Source of the DNA: Notospermus geniculatus
Lineage: Eukaryota; Nemertea; Pilidiophora; Heteronemertea; Lineidae
Direction of reading: 5' to 3'
Assembly: GCA_002633025.1 (NCBI GenBank)
Contig: NMRB01000599.1
Coordinates: 192,224-256,223 of the forward strand
DNA: 64,000 nucleotides
Positions 1 to 10,728 of the stretch are shown one piece after another. Position 1 is the first letter of the stretch. Every line of letters begins with the position of its first letter. The notes beneath the pieces are model-generated. The model had not been told where the DNA came from. It was given only the letters and a program-made list of their open reading frames with translations, and ran no database searches. The position numbers were made by a program, and so were the translations under genes.

Positions 1-150
1 TCGATACGTCATACGTGATACGGACCGACGATACGGAGCTTTGCCGGAAGTCCCTATTATGATAAACGCCACCTTTGGCAAGTAAGAGAAGCTTTGCCAC
101 TCGCCACGGATCGTTCTTCTTGGTTTTTATTCCTTTATGTTTATGCATAC

Positions 151-338
151 CTTTTGCTGTCATTACTGTTGGCCCAGCTACCACACAGTTGCCAAATTCA
201 TTGTCAGACATCGCTGACAAATCATTCCATAACCTGTTAGCACATTTTGCCTTGGTGAGCCTCACTCCTTTTTGCTCCGACCATCGTTTCAGTTCGAGCA
301 TCGTGCATTCGCAATTAAGTGGATTGCCATCAAGTTTT
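151..338 (-). CDS. LRRCT (C-terminal LRR cap) exon
   Basis: Acceptor tttctgttttag precedes the exon, and the donor is gtatgc. Read in the phase left by the preceding LRR exon it gives KLDGNPLNCECTMLELKRW, then further Cys residues ending in FGNCV. This is the LRRCT pattern: L-x-GNP-x-x-C-x-C, a conserved Trp, then two more Cys. It caps the C-terminal end of an extracellular LRR domain. The exon is 188 nt, enters with one base completing a codon and leaves with one base, so the next exon, beyond the window, must start in phase 1. The overlapping plus-strand ORF at 75-371 is a shadow. Confidence 0.88.
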
Positions 339-526
339 CTAAAACAGAAAGGAATGGCAATTAAATGGTAACATTGAACTTGTCGCATGAGTGAGAGAAG
401 CTCGGTTCTGTTACATCCAACAACATAGACGAAAATTATGTATTAATAATGCACTACTATACACCACTGCACGATCTTCGAATGGGGACTACTCGGCATT
501 AACAGTTAATTCAAAAAAATACTTAC

Positions 527-598
527 ATTTCTTTTAATTTTGAGTTCATCCTGAAGGCATCTGATGCGATGGATGTTATTGAATTTCCAGATAAATCT
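527..598 (-). CDS. Single LRR exon (third repeat)
   Basis: A 72-nt exon between cag and gtaagt. In phase it reads DLSGNSITSIASDAFRMNSK followed by LKE, a textbook 24-residue LRR (LxLxxNxIxxIxxxAFxxxxxL). The last two bases, AT, are completed by the first base of the LRRCT exon to give Ile, so the join reads ...LKEI-KLDGNPLNC. The in-register join supports both exons. Confidence 0.9.
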
Positions 599-1137
599 CT
601 GAAAGGAATTATTAGGAATGTCCTTACATAATCTTGCTTCCAGCCTTTCAAAATTCCTATTTAATGAAAGTACTGAAATTAGTGAAAGTACAGCCAATCT
701 TGTAGACCCTACAAATCTGCTAGGTAAGTAAGTGGCTCAAACTAGATTTTTTTCGAGCCTCACACAACATGGTCTTCTTCATCATTCTATCTTTTCCTTG
801 CCTCCCTATGTGTATTGATGTATAATAAGATGATGAAGATGTGTTTCTCTGCTATCTAAAAGGCACTTTATTGCGACATCAATGTAACGTCACCATTCAC
901 ATTTAATATGCATTAAGGTATACAAGATGTCCGAATAGTGTTTCATTGTCGTTCGATGGCATCATTTTCACGTCACTATTCACATTATGTAATAAGAAGT
1001 AAAAAAAATGCAAAAGATGTTTCTCTGTTGACTAAAGAGAACACTTATTGCATCAATATGACGTCACTATGCACATTGCCAATTCACAGTAGGTTCTCCA
1101 GACCAGCAATTGTAGCTACAGTTATCAAAATGCTTAC
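599..1137 (-). other. Intron of the LRR gene
   Basis: A 539-nt GT-AG intron between the second and third LRR exons. I see no further exon, repeat element or RNA in it. Confidence 0.7.
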
Positions 1138-1209
1138 AGCTTTTCTAAGTTGGGAAGCTTGGTGAACGCCATTCGTGTTATCCTCGTCAACGCATTGTTT
1201 TTGATTTCC
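1138..1209 (-). CDS. Single LRR exon (second repeat)
   Basis: A 72-nt exon between ctttcag and gtaagc. In phase it reads EIKNNALTRITRMAFTKLPN then LEK-L, a clear LRR with Asn at the asparagine-ladder position and the AF element. It enters and leaves in phase 2, the same as the neighbouring repeat exons, so repeats can be added or lost without a frameshift. Confidence 0.9.
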
Positions 1210-1583
1210 CTGAAAGCGGAGATGATGCATATATTAAACATAGGCATACAGATATGATTCAACCGGTTAAACGAGTCGTCTTTTTTTACTATGTGCGCAG
1301 CAACATATATCTCGACAGAGTGTTACATTGGGCCAGATTTGAATCCGGATATGTAAAACCAAGACGCTTTCTTAATAACAGCTAGCGTTTAAAAGCTCCT
1401 TGCTATAACTTGATCAAAACTCGATAAACTTTATCATGTTAATGAGATCTTATTAAAGGTCCTGGTCAGATTTGCGGTTGAAACTAAAAGCAGGTCGAAA
1501 TCAGGTCGTGAGTCAAGCTCTTGCCAAAAAACGTAAGGTGGCCAACCTACATGTATGATCTTTACTTATAAATGACAACTTAC

Positions 1584-1652
1584 AATATCTTTAGATTTGG
1601 TAGATCCAGGTAAGCCACATCCAGAGTGCTTATGTTATTGTCTGACAGTTTT
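1584..1652 (-). CDS. Single LRR exon (first repeat)
   Basis: A 69-nt exon between tgtctttacag and gtaagttg. It reads KLSDNNISTLDVAYLDLPNL then KI-L, a 23-residue LRR. Phase 2 at both ends, so any of the upstream first exons joins to it in frame. I searched 1653-3586 for another repeat exon and found none that is open and in phase. Confidence 0.87.
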
Positions 1653-3586
1653 CTGTAAAGACATGAAACAGGGTAATGACAACTTTGTTTACATGTTTTT
1701 TAAAAATCCGCCAAATAAATTGATAAATCTCTATTAGTGCAAAATTGTCAATGAAGTCGTTAAATACATGTATCATGGATAAGTAATCTTTTAACGTTTG
1801 GTAAATGTAAAGGAATCTGCTTATCCAAACAAGCCACTGAATGAATTCAATAATATTGTACCTATATTTTAGGGCGAAATGCGGATTACAGTGAATATGG
1901 TTCACAGTTGCAGTCGACTTGTATGTGAGCAAAACATGGCTGCAGACACAGAAATGTGGACGAATCGAATCCTACCCTATTTCGCATTAGCCAATCAAAA
2001 CATTTGTTACAATTGTCTCTTGGCCAAACAAGCGATCCCCGATTTGGTAACATGTGATATCAAGGAGCGTGATTGGTTAAAACGTGCATCATTGTACATG
2101 TATTTCTTTATTCCATATGACCGATCAATCATCAATCAAAAAATATTTCTATGACCCAAAAGCACAAGGGACAAACGAATGTTGCAAAAAATGTTCGGGT
2201 TTGTCAATAGTTTAGACTTTATGCAGACAAATACCAGCTATATTCACACCATCATTTGACGAGTTAATTGTGTGACTGAGAAATATAGTCCATTGGTATT
2301 CGAAATTTTCATTAATTGTACCGGTGCCATATTGTCGCCTTTGTCATTACCGCCTGTCAATTGTCAGAATCTGTGAGAATTAATTAGGTAATGGTTATTT
2401 TCCAATGCATCAGTCCATTATGTCTACTCGGAGCAGCAAGTCCCATTGGAGTAACATTCTTGTTAAGCATCAGTTTTTTTATGTTTATGGCATCATTAGA
2501 GAAATTACTCCCAACCTCACAGCTTCAGATGGAAGTGTATATGCAGCAGATGCAACAGATCTGATTGCATCACCAGCATTCCCTATAATGAAAACAGACT
2601 TTCAGGTCCCATATTCATGGACGTGTTCTTACACAATGGATACCTCTCAAAACAGCGAACGAGCATGACATTCGCACAGTTCTAATTGCACAAATGGGAT
2701 ATGCTCATCAGTAGACCAAATGGATTAATGCAGAAAAATGACCTTCACCCAATTAATTCGCAAAAGAGCGTAGTATATGAAAAATAGGCAAGCCTGGAAC
2801 TGAAGCAAGAAATTTATTCTCGGTCATTTATCATTGTTACACAGTAGATGATATCATGTTTAATGATTTATTACAATAATGTAATGAAGAGGGGACAACG
2901 AAAATTATTCAAAAACACGTTGCTGATTGATTGTACTGGCTGTCACAGCCCCAACATACCCTTCTGATTCTTGAAAACAGCACACGTATTTACATGTACA
3001 TGTACATGTACATTGTACTGCCAGAGTAGACCATTACATCCTGGAACTCCACGTGAAGAAGACTACGCCAAGCGATGTCACAACCCTTGGTAGTCAAGAT
3101 GGAGTAGACTTTGTCAGACTTCGAACCCACGGCAGGTTATGGGGAATTCCATCGATATACTGGCTCATGAACGCTGAATTAGGCCTTCATGCACATGTAT
3201 CATCAGTAGGCTACAGCTCGTTTTATGTGAACAGTACATGTAATTCCGCCCAACGATGTTCGACCTTGGCAGTCATCTCGGCGGGTGACATTTCCCACCT
3301 CCATATGCTAGAGAAGATGACGTAACACCCCCATCGACGAACCAGACCCCCGAACCTTGGAATTTGACATCATCTCTCCCGAATTAGCCTTTACCATGAT
3401 ACGTTCCGTCACCATTCGAGCATTCCAAATATGTACGAGCGTGGGAGACTAATCACCTTCCTTACCCAACCCATGAAGGAAAGTAACCTTATCAGCCGTA
3501 ATAACTCAATTTTGGTTATGATAAGATACATCTGTCAGGATATCAATGCCTGAATGGTAATCAAGTTAGCCACACAGAATACTTAC
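1653..3586 (-). other. First intron of the LRR gene (from exon C)
   Basis: About 1.9 kb between the nearest first exon and the first repeat exon. It holds a short (TACATG)n run at 2991-3013 and other TACATGTA octamers. Short plus-strand ORFs here (1879-2154, 2405-2668, 3053-3325) show no family resemblance and are taken as chance. Confidence 0.6.
2991..3013. repeat. (TACATG)n run
   Basis: Three overlapping TACATGTA octamers in a row, an extreme case of the octamer that is common across the window. Confidence 0.9.
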
Positions 3587-3780
3587 AAGTATATACGGTC
3601 AGTTGGTATATTTGTCGGCAAATGGTTCAACCGTTTACCGGAGCATTGCACTGTGTCTTGGTAACAGTCACACACTTGCTGGATTCCACCGCAAGCTTCC
3701 AGATGATCTGACCAAGCAGGGTGACGCGAAACGAAATGTAATGTCAGGAAAAGGAGTCTTGCCACCAGGAAAATGCCCAT
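3587..3780 (-). CDS. Alternative first exon C: signal peptide plus LRRNT
   Basis: Starts at ATG 3780. Residues 1-24 form a signal peptide with the hydrophobic core LVARLLFLTLHFV. Cys 30, 37, 39 and 46 have the LRRNT spacing C-x6-C-x-C-x6-C, followed by the usual LxxxPxxIPxD start of the first strand. The donor is gtaagt after TT, leaving phase 2, which matches the first LRR exon. It is the closest of the first exons to the repeats. Its sequence shares only the cysteine frame with first exons A and B. Whether it is an alternative promoter exon or the start of a separate short gene needs transcript data. Confidence 0.85.
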
Positions 3781-4886
3781 TTTCTGACAACTTTGGTGTT
3801 ACATGTATTTAGCAGAGAAGACGACGAAGAACTCGAGAGATACACAAGAAAACCACACGAAGATCACAGAATATCGGTCATTCTTAAAATGTCAAAGTGA
3901 ATAAGACTGGAAAGATTGGAAAAACGAGAAGATCATGTAAAGTTGACTTGACAAAATTTGATAAACAGTTTTTCCTCATCGTGTAATGGTGTAAAATGGA
4001 GAGAACGTAGATATCCACATCGACTACACGAGTGTATTTGGTTTTTATCACAAACTATCGTATCCCATACAGAAGCCAAAATTGAATCACAACAAGAAAA
4101 GATCACACATGGTTCCCACACCAAGAAACCCAGGAATTTTATTTACACGAAACGGTCTTTTTGTATGCTTAGCCATAAATTCAAATATCCACGGATGTGT
4201 TGGCACTTTATACCACTTGTGGCATGTCCCTAACTCAATAAGCCCTATTTGCATAGGGTGATCAATAACAATGTGTCCCATGCTTGTCAGTATAATGATA
4301 CGCCATGGGGGTCAATCCGAAAATCGTACGTAACCCCTGTTTGGATCTGCCTGAATGACTGAAGTGACTAAACAAACATGTACACCACTAGTTGTGACGT
4401 AATTTCCTACCCGAAATTTACGGAGATGTAATCAATAAAATTCTTACGAAACGTAAGAATTCGTCGGCCAACATCATTACGTAACAACCTCTTAGCAATT
4501 ACAGCTAATTAGGAAATGGCTCCGACTAGTTGACGCGGTGAGAAGTTAATTACATGTAGGTCAACTCCGCAATTCAAAATTAGGGTCGTCACATTTGACA
4601 ACAACAAAACTGACATAACAACGTTTAATTTTTTTCTTCATTAGACAAATCCAAGCTCAGGGTTACATACTAATATTTGAAGTCAATAATTATTAGCTGT
4701 TCACGTCATCAATAAATACCCACTTCGAATGGAAACTCAATGCTTTTTTGAATACTCTCCAGAGAAAAGTGGTATACGAAGCTCTCTCCTGCGGCCTCTT
4801 ATGCCTGACGTCTGGGAGGGCTTGCTATATGAAAAAAAATTAGAAGGTTGATTTCTGTTACAGCTGTAATGCATACATGTACTTAC
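3781..4886. other. Spacer between first exons C and B
   Basis: Holds the presumed promoter of exon C and the start of the first copy of a 3-kb duplicated segment at 4303. No further exon was recognised. The minus-strand ORFs at 3933-4124 and 4087-4281 have no visible domain. Confidence 0.5.
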
Positions 4887-5077
4887 AGAGTTACCGTTGA
4901 CACCGGAACGACGCCAGGGTTACTTGTCAGAAGTCCGAGTCTGTTGTTGCAGTTAATCATACTTCCGGTGCAAACGCAATAGACGTCAGATGGAGTCAAT
5001 CTGCATATGTTATTCCCGAATACAGTCACAAACAACGACATGAATAAGAATGAAATTGACAAGACCAAACACTCCAT
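4887..5077 (-). CDS. Alternative first exon B (copy 1): signal peptide plus LRRNT
   Basis: ATG at 5077. Residues 1-21 are a hydrophobic signal peptide (LVLSISFLFMSLFVTVFG). Cys 25, 34, 36 and 43 give the LRRNT spacing C-x8-C-x-C-x6-C. The exon ends ...PVSTVTL with donor gtaagt after CT, phase 2, compatible with the LRR exons at 1.6-0.5 kb. The protein is identical to that of the copy at 8211-8401. Confidence 0.85.
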
Positions 5078-6885
5078 ATTGGTGTCTTCATTTCATAAAA
5101 AAGTCAACATCCTGGCCGGTACTCCGAGTAGCATGTTTTGGAACTGGCGACGAAATAGGCCTATATCGCAGCCTATAGGTATGCTTAAAACAATGGGACA
5201 ACGTTCCACCCGCATCCTTTTACAGACATCGTAATGTTTATTAAGATAACACGAAGGTCTCGAAGAATTGATTAAGATCCGTGCAGCATAGAATTCCAAG
5301 CAATGCGTCTATGTAGGTATGTTCCAAGAAAAAAAGTTGAGTTACATGACGGTGTCGACGAAAAAAACTTGCCGCATAAAATAATACACAACTGTTAAAT
5401 TCGGGATTTTTGACTTTGGATGATTGTACGTCCGCTGAATATCAAATCGGACGTCACGTGATACGCTTGATTAAATATGCATTCGCTTTAATTTTTCACG
5501 CATACCATACTCCAATAAAGCGTTGAAAAGCACAAAAAATCCAATTTAGCGTGAAATTGTTCCAAAAAATCTTTGTTGACTCATTGATGTTCAAAATTAC
5601 CTTTGGGCAAACCTGATATCATGGACCTATACAGACCATGTCTTATGCCGATACTGAGACCCGACTTGGGATTCATGAATGGGACGGAATGTACATGTAG
5701 GCACTGGTTTTTATTCCAGCTGAGAGTAGTCCGACACAATCTGGAGTAAATATGATGCCGACAATCTGCCGAATGGTGATGACGTAACTGAGCAGCAATT
5801 GCCATCAATTGGCAAATATACGGCGATGGAATGTGTCAATATAGCCTAGTATGTAGGCTACTTGTACATACGCTGTGCACACAGGCGTCCGTTACCACTT
5901 GCCGGCAGCACTCGGTCCCATCATCAAAGGTTTAGTTTCGTCACCCATTTTAGACTTTTTGATGATCGTAATACGCTCCATGTGGAGCTGATGAGGAAAA
6001 ATATAAAGTATTCGGAATATCCATTCCCACACAAACGTCACAGTACCACAGATGGATCTAGGCCTCACCAACGCCAACTGCCATTTTCGAAAACGGATAT
6101 CGATAAGCGAACACTGTGTAGATTCCGTTCTCATCGACCAGACCGAACAAGACATGCCCATGGTTATTTACCCTCAAATTCCGCACTTCTTATCAAAACG
6201 ATCGATGAATATGCAATATTTTCTGTGAAACGCAAAGATTTGAATGGCAGACGACGCATTACACAGCTTATTAGAAAAGATTTAAAAAATGGAATTGTGT
6301 TTTTATGATCTAAATCAAAATTCTGCAAAGTAAACTTGTGGCTCTTTAATTTCGCTTTGTTTACCTGCAAGGATTGTCTGCGCCAATTAAAAATGTCCCA
6401 GTACCATTATCTGTGGGGAAAATACGACGCCGGTGTCGTACTTGAAGGGCTTGCAAATCAGTGATGATCGGGAAAGTGATTTCTTTCGGAACGCCCTGTA
6501 GAATGCAATATTTTAATTTATGTGATGTTTGATTGGCATATCGTCACCACCGATGTCAAGTACATGTATGTATTGCATCTTAAGTATGCTTTAGACCATA
6601 TTTTAGAGGTCAATGAACGTATACCTTTAGAGCGTTGGCATAGTCTATCGAAGTATTCTGTGTATATACATATATTATCTCGTTACAATACGAGGTCTTA
6701 AATGTACATGTACATCACTAATACATGTACGCCAGGTTTTACATTTAAATGTACATGTACGCGACTATACACCGCTGAAAAAAATTGAAATACGCGAGTT
6801 TTACATTAACTTTCCATGCCACGCCTTTGAGGAAAAAATCCCACGACAATTCGAACGCCTATACCGTATGAAAGTAGCATCAGTT

Positions 6886-7049
6886 ATAGGCTGTCAGTCG
6901 GTTGACCAATAGGTGTCTCTACGGCCGGAATTCAATGCCTAGCGGACACATTCATGGTTGATTGAGCAGAAATCTAAAGAATTTTCTTTTGTATTGGTCC
7001 GCTAGAACTTTGCTGCCATCTTTTGGCAAAAAGCGCTGCTGACATCTCC
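6886..7049. repeat. Short interspersed element, family H
   Basis: Contains GTTGACCAATAGGTGTC near one end and GGTCCGCTAGAACTTTGC near the other, with inverted ends resembling ATAGGAGCTGTCAGC. Other copies are at 10154-10318, 32726-32895 and 44754-44921, with a partial one at 63291. No coding capacity. Confidence 0.7.
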
Positions 7050-7205
7050 GATTATGAAAACGCAAATGACACCATTTACGGATAATTCCAATGCATTTTA
7101 ATGGATATAATCCCATGACGTAGTGTTAGGTGTATTGCTTTCAGAAACATGATTGAATCCCCTCAAAAAACAAGAACAAGAGTCCCCTATGTACAGTGTA
7201 CTTAC

Positions 7206-7327
7206 AGTTTCTCCACGGTCTCCGGTATCAAATCAGGGACGTCAGTCAGTGTCGGATTCGCTTTCTTGCAGTTGACATTTTTCGAGTTTCCAGAGCACTT
7301 GCATCCAATTGCTGCAAGGTCACACTC
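7206..7327 (-). CDS. Alternative first exon A (copy 1), cut by the N gap
   Basis: The 3' 122 nt of a first exon equivalent to 10499-10728: the LRRNT cysteine pattern and ...PDLIPETVEKL followed by a gtaag donor in phase 2. The signal peptide lies in the gap. It differs from the intact copy by two residues (Lys for Asp, Asp for Glu), against none in exon B. Confidence 0.8.
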
Positions 7328-7626
7328 NNNNNNNNNNNNNNNNNNNNNNNNNNNNNNNNNNNNNNNNNNNNNNNNNNNNNNNNNNNNNNNNNNNNNNNNN
7401 NNNNNNNNNNNNNNNNNNNNNNNNNNNNNNNNNNNNNNNNNNNNNNNNNNNNNNNNNNNNNNNNNNNNNNNNNNNNNNNNNNNNNNNNNNNNNNNNNNNN
7501 NNNNNNNNNNNNNNNNNNNNNNNNNNNNNNNNNNNNNNNNNNNNNNNNNNNNNNNNNNNNNNNNNNNNNNNNNNNNNNNNNNNNNNNNNNNNNNNNNNNN
7601 NNNNNNNNNNNNNNNNNNNNNNNNNN
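7328..7626. other. Assembly gap (299 N)
   Basis: Unsequenced bases at the junction of the two 3-kb copies. Open frames that run through it are artefacts. Confidence 1.
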
Positions 7627-8210
7627 CCATGGGGGTCAATCCGAAAATCGTACGTAACCCCTGTTTGGATCTGCCTGAATGACTGAAGTGACTAAACAAA
7701 CATGTACACCACTAGTTGTGACGTAATTTCCTACCCGAAATTTACGGAGATGTAATCAATAAAATTCTTACGAAACGTAAGAATTCGTCGGCCAACATCA
7801 TTACGTAACAACCTCTTAGCAATTACAGCTAATTAGGAAATGACTCCGACTAGTTGACGCGGTGAGAAGTTAATTACATGTAGGTCAACTCCGCAATTCA
7901 AAATTAGGGTCGTCACATTTGACAACAACAAAACTGACATAACAACGTTTAATTTTTTTCTTCATTAGACAAATCCAAGCTCAGGGTTACATACTAATAT
8001 TTGAAGTCAATAATTATTAGCTGTTCACGTCATCAATAAATACCCACTTCGAATGGAAACTCAATGCTTTTTTTAATACTCTCCAGAGAAAAGTGGTATA
8101 CGAAGCTCTCTCCTGCGGCCTCTTATGCCTGACGTCTGGGAGGGCTTGCTATATGAAAAAAAATTAGAAGGTTGATTTCTGTTACAGCTGTAATGCATAC
8201 ATGTACTTAC

Positions 8211-8401
8211 AGAGTTACCGTTGACACCGGAACGACGCCAGGGTTACTTGTCAGAAGTCCGAGTCTGTTGTTGCAGTTAATCATACTTCCGGTGCAAACG
8301 CAATAGACGTCAGATGGAGTCAATCTGCATATGTTATTCCCGAATACAGTCACAAACAACGACATGAATAAGAATGAAATTGACAAGACCAAACACTCCA
8401 T
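8211..8401 (-). CDS. Alternative first exon B (copy 2): signal peptide plus LRRNT
   Basis: Same as 4887-5077: ATG at 8401, signal peptide, Cys 25/34/36/43 and donor gtaagt in phase 2. Protein identical to copy 1. If the two 3-kb segments are haplotypes, this is the same exon counted twice. Confidence 0.85.
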
Positions 8402-9061
8402 ATTGGTGTCTTCATTTCATAAAAAAGTCAACATCCTGGCCGGTACTCCGAGTAGCATGTTTTGGAACTGGCGACGAAATAGGCCTATATCGCAGCCTAT
8501 AGGTATGCTTAAAACAATGAGACAGCGTTCCACCCGCATCCTTTTACAGACATCGTAATGTTTATTAAGATAACACAAAGGTCTCGAAGAATTGATTAAG
8601 ATCCGTGCAGCATAGAATTCCAAGCAATGCGTCTATGTAGGTATGTTCCAAGAAAAAAAGTTGAGTTACATGACGGTGTCGACGAAAAAAACTTGCCGCA
8701 TAAAATAATACACAACTGTTAAATTCGGGAATTTTGACTTTGGATGATTGTACGTCCGCTGAATACCAAATCGGACGTCACGTGATACGCTTGATTAAAT
8801 ATGCATTCGCTTTAATTTTTCACGCATACCATACTCCAATAAAGCGTTGAAAAGCACAAAAAATCCGATTTAGCGTGAAATTGTTCCAAAAAATCTTTGT
8901 TGACTCATTGATGTTCAAAATTACCTTTGGGCAAACCTGATATCATGGACCTACACAGACCATGTCTATGCCGATACTGAGACCCGACTTGAGATTCATG
9001 AATGGGACGGAATGTAGGCACTGGTTTTTATTCCAGCTGATCAGAGTAGTCCGACACAATC

Positions 9062-9139
9062 AGGGCCCGGTTGCACGAAACTCACGACAGCGCTATCTTG
9101 GTGTTAGCGCTAACTTGATGTTAAATGACTTAAAAGAAG
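9062..9139. mobile_element. Insertion present only in copy 2 of the 3-kb segment
   Basis: Begins GGGCCCGGTTGCACGAAAC and holds the small palindrome TTAGCGCTAA. It is absent at the matching place in copy 1 (about 5740), where a short unrelated stretch sits instead. It looks like a MITE or MITE half. No ORF. Confidence 0.6.
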
Positions 9140-10153
9140 AATGCCGACAATCTGCCGAATGGTGATGACGTAACTGAGCAGCAATTGCCATCAATTTAGT
9201 TTCATCACCTATTTTAGATTTTTTGATGATCATAATACGCTCCATGTGGAGCTGACAAGAAAAATGAGTACATGTATCCGGTTCCACACAAACGTCACAG
9301 TATCACAGATGGACCTAGGCCTCACCAACGCCAACTGTCATTATCGAAGAATAGGCAACACGAATTGGGCGGATATCGATAAGCGAACACTGTGTAGACT
9401 CCGTTCTCATCGATCAGACCAAAGAAGACATGCCCATGGTTATTTACCCTCAAATTCCGCACTTCTTATCAAAACAATCGATGAATATGCAATATTTTCT
9501 GGGAAAGCGCAAAGATTTGAATGGCAGAGGACGCATTACACAGCTTATAAGAAAAGATTTAAAAAATGGAATTGTGTGCGATCTAAATCAATATTCAGCA
9601 AACTAAACGTGTGGCTCTTTAATTTCGCTTTGTCTACCTGCAAGGATTGTCTGCGCCAATTAAAAATGTCCCAGTACCATTATCTGTGGGGAAAATACGA
9701 CGCCGGTGTCGTACTTGAAGGGCTTGCAAATCAGTGATGATCGGGAAAGTGATTTCTTCCGGAACGCCCTGTAGAATGCAATATTTATGTGACGTGTTGA
9801 TTGGTATATCGTCACCACCAATGTCAAGTACATGTACGTATTGCATCTTAAGTATGCTTTAGACCATATTTTAGAGGTCAATGAACGTATACCTTTAGAG
9901 CGTTGGCATAGTCTATCAAAGTATTCTGTGTATACATGTATACATATATTATCTCTTGTTACAATACGAGGTCTTAAATGTACATGCACATCACTAATAC
10001 ATGTACGCCAGGTTTTACATTTAAATGTACGCAACTATACACCGCTGAAAAAAATTGAAATACGCGAGTTTTACATTAACTTTCCATGCCACGCCTTTGA
10101 GGAAAAAATCCCACGACAATTCGAACGCCTATACCGTATGAAAGTAGCATCAG

Positions 10154-10318
10154 TTAGGAGCTGTCAGTCGGTTGACCAATAGGTGTCTCTACGGCCGGAA
10201 TTCAATGCCTAGCGGACACATTCATGGTTGATTGAGCACAAATCTAAAGAATTTTCTTTTGTATTGGTCCGCTAGAACTTTGCTGCCATCTTTTGGCAAA
10301 AAGCGCTGCTGACATCTC
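10154..10318. repeat. Short interspersed element, family H (copy in second 3-kb segment)
   Basis: Homologous to 6886-7049, carrying the same GTTGACCAATAGGTGTC core. Confidence 0.7.
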
Positions 10319-10498
10319 CGATTATGAAAACGTAAATGACACCATCTACATGTACGGATCATTCCAATGCATTTTAACGGATATAATCCTATGACGTAGT
10401 AAGTTAGTGTTAGCGTGTAGGGGCCTAATGCTTTCAGAAACATGATTCAATCCCCTCAGAAAACAAGAACAAGAGTCCCCTATGTACAGTGTACTTAC

Positions 10499-10728
10499 AG
10501 TTTCTCCACGGTCTCCGGTATCAAATCAGGGACCTCAGTCAGTGTCGGATTCGCGTCCTTGCAGTTGACATTTTTCGAGTTTCCAGAGCACTTGCATCCA
10601 ATTGCTGCAAGGTCACACTCGTCGCTTTTTCCCTTGCTCTCCTTACTTCTTTTGCGCGAGTTCACGGAGTCCTGCGCAAGCAACAGGGTGACCATCACCA
10701 AGGAAAATTGCCGCACGTTCATTTTCAT
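10499..10728 (-). CDS. Alternative first exon A: signal peptide plus LRRNT
   Basis: ATG at 10728. Residues 1-24 include the hydrophobic stretch FSLVMVTLLLA. A basic, Lys/Ser-rich linker (about 25-36) follows, absent from exons B and C. Then LRRNT Cys 38, 45, 47 and 56 (C-x6-C-x-C-x8-C) and the strand start ...PETVEKL. The donor gtaag leaves phase 2, compatible with the repeat exons about 9 kb downstream. The 5' end lies just beyond the duplicated segment. It is the most upstream first exon recognised. Confidence 0.85.

Larger units (their letters stand above)
4303..7327. repeat. Tandem 3-kb segment, copy 1
   Basis: Begins at ccatgggggtcaatccg and matches 7627-10620 nearly base for base, with substitutions and small indels. 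It carries first exon B (4887-5077) and part of first exon A (7206-7327) and is cut off by a 299-base N gap. Because the second copy begins right after the gap, this may be the second haplotype placed in tandem rather than a true duplication. Confidence 0.9.
7627..10620. repeat. Tandem 3-kb segment, copy 2
   Basis: Second copy of 4303-7327, carrying first exons B (8211-8401) and A (10499-10728). It differs by scattered substitutions, several six-base TACATGTA-type indels and an extra 75-80 bp insertion near 9062-9139. Confidence 0.9.
151..10728 (-). other. LRR cell-surface protein gene, 5' part (alternative first exons to LRRCT)
   Basis: Exon set on the minus strand that joins in phase: one of several first exons (signal peptide plus LRRNT cysteine cap), three single-repeat LRR exons of 69, 72 and 72 nt, then an LRRCT exon. 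Every junction seen is phase 2 up to the LRRCT exon, which leaves in phase 1 and continues off the left edge. LRRNT - three LRRs - LRRCT with one exon per repeat is the layout of the extracellular start of Trk neurotrophin receptors, but other LRR receptors also fit. No Ig, membrane or kinase exon is in view, so the family is not settled. Seen: exons and phases. Known: LRRNT and LRRCT cap extracellular LRR domains. Inferred: a secreted or membrane receptor. Confidence 0.8.

Noticed and set aside
2534-2595. Possible extra LRR exon on the minus strand (reads like NAGDAIRSVASAAYTL)
   Set aside because: Length 62 nt does not keep the frame and the phase-2 reading has a stop. It is not compatible with the neighbouring repeat exons.
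5862-6308. Plus-strand ORF of 148 codons
   Set aside because: Its frame is not kept in the second copy (9246-9737 is a different, rearranged frame) and it has no recognisable domain.
7149-7699. Long ORFs across the N gap
   Set aside because: Open only because N codons contain no stop. The real content is the 3' part of first exon A.
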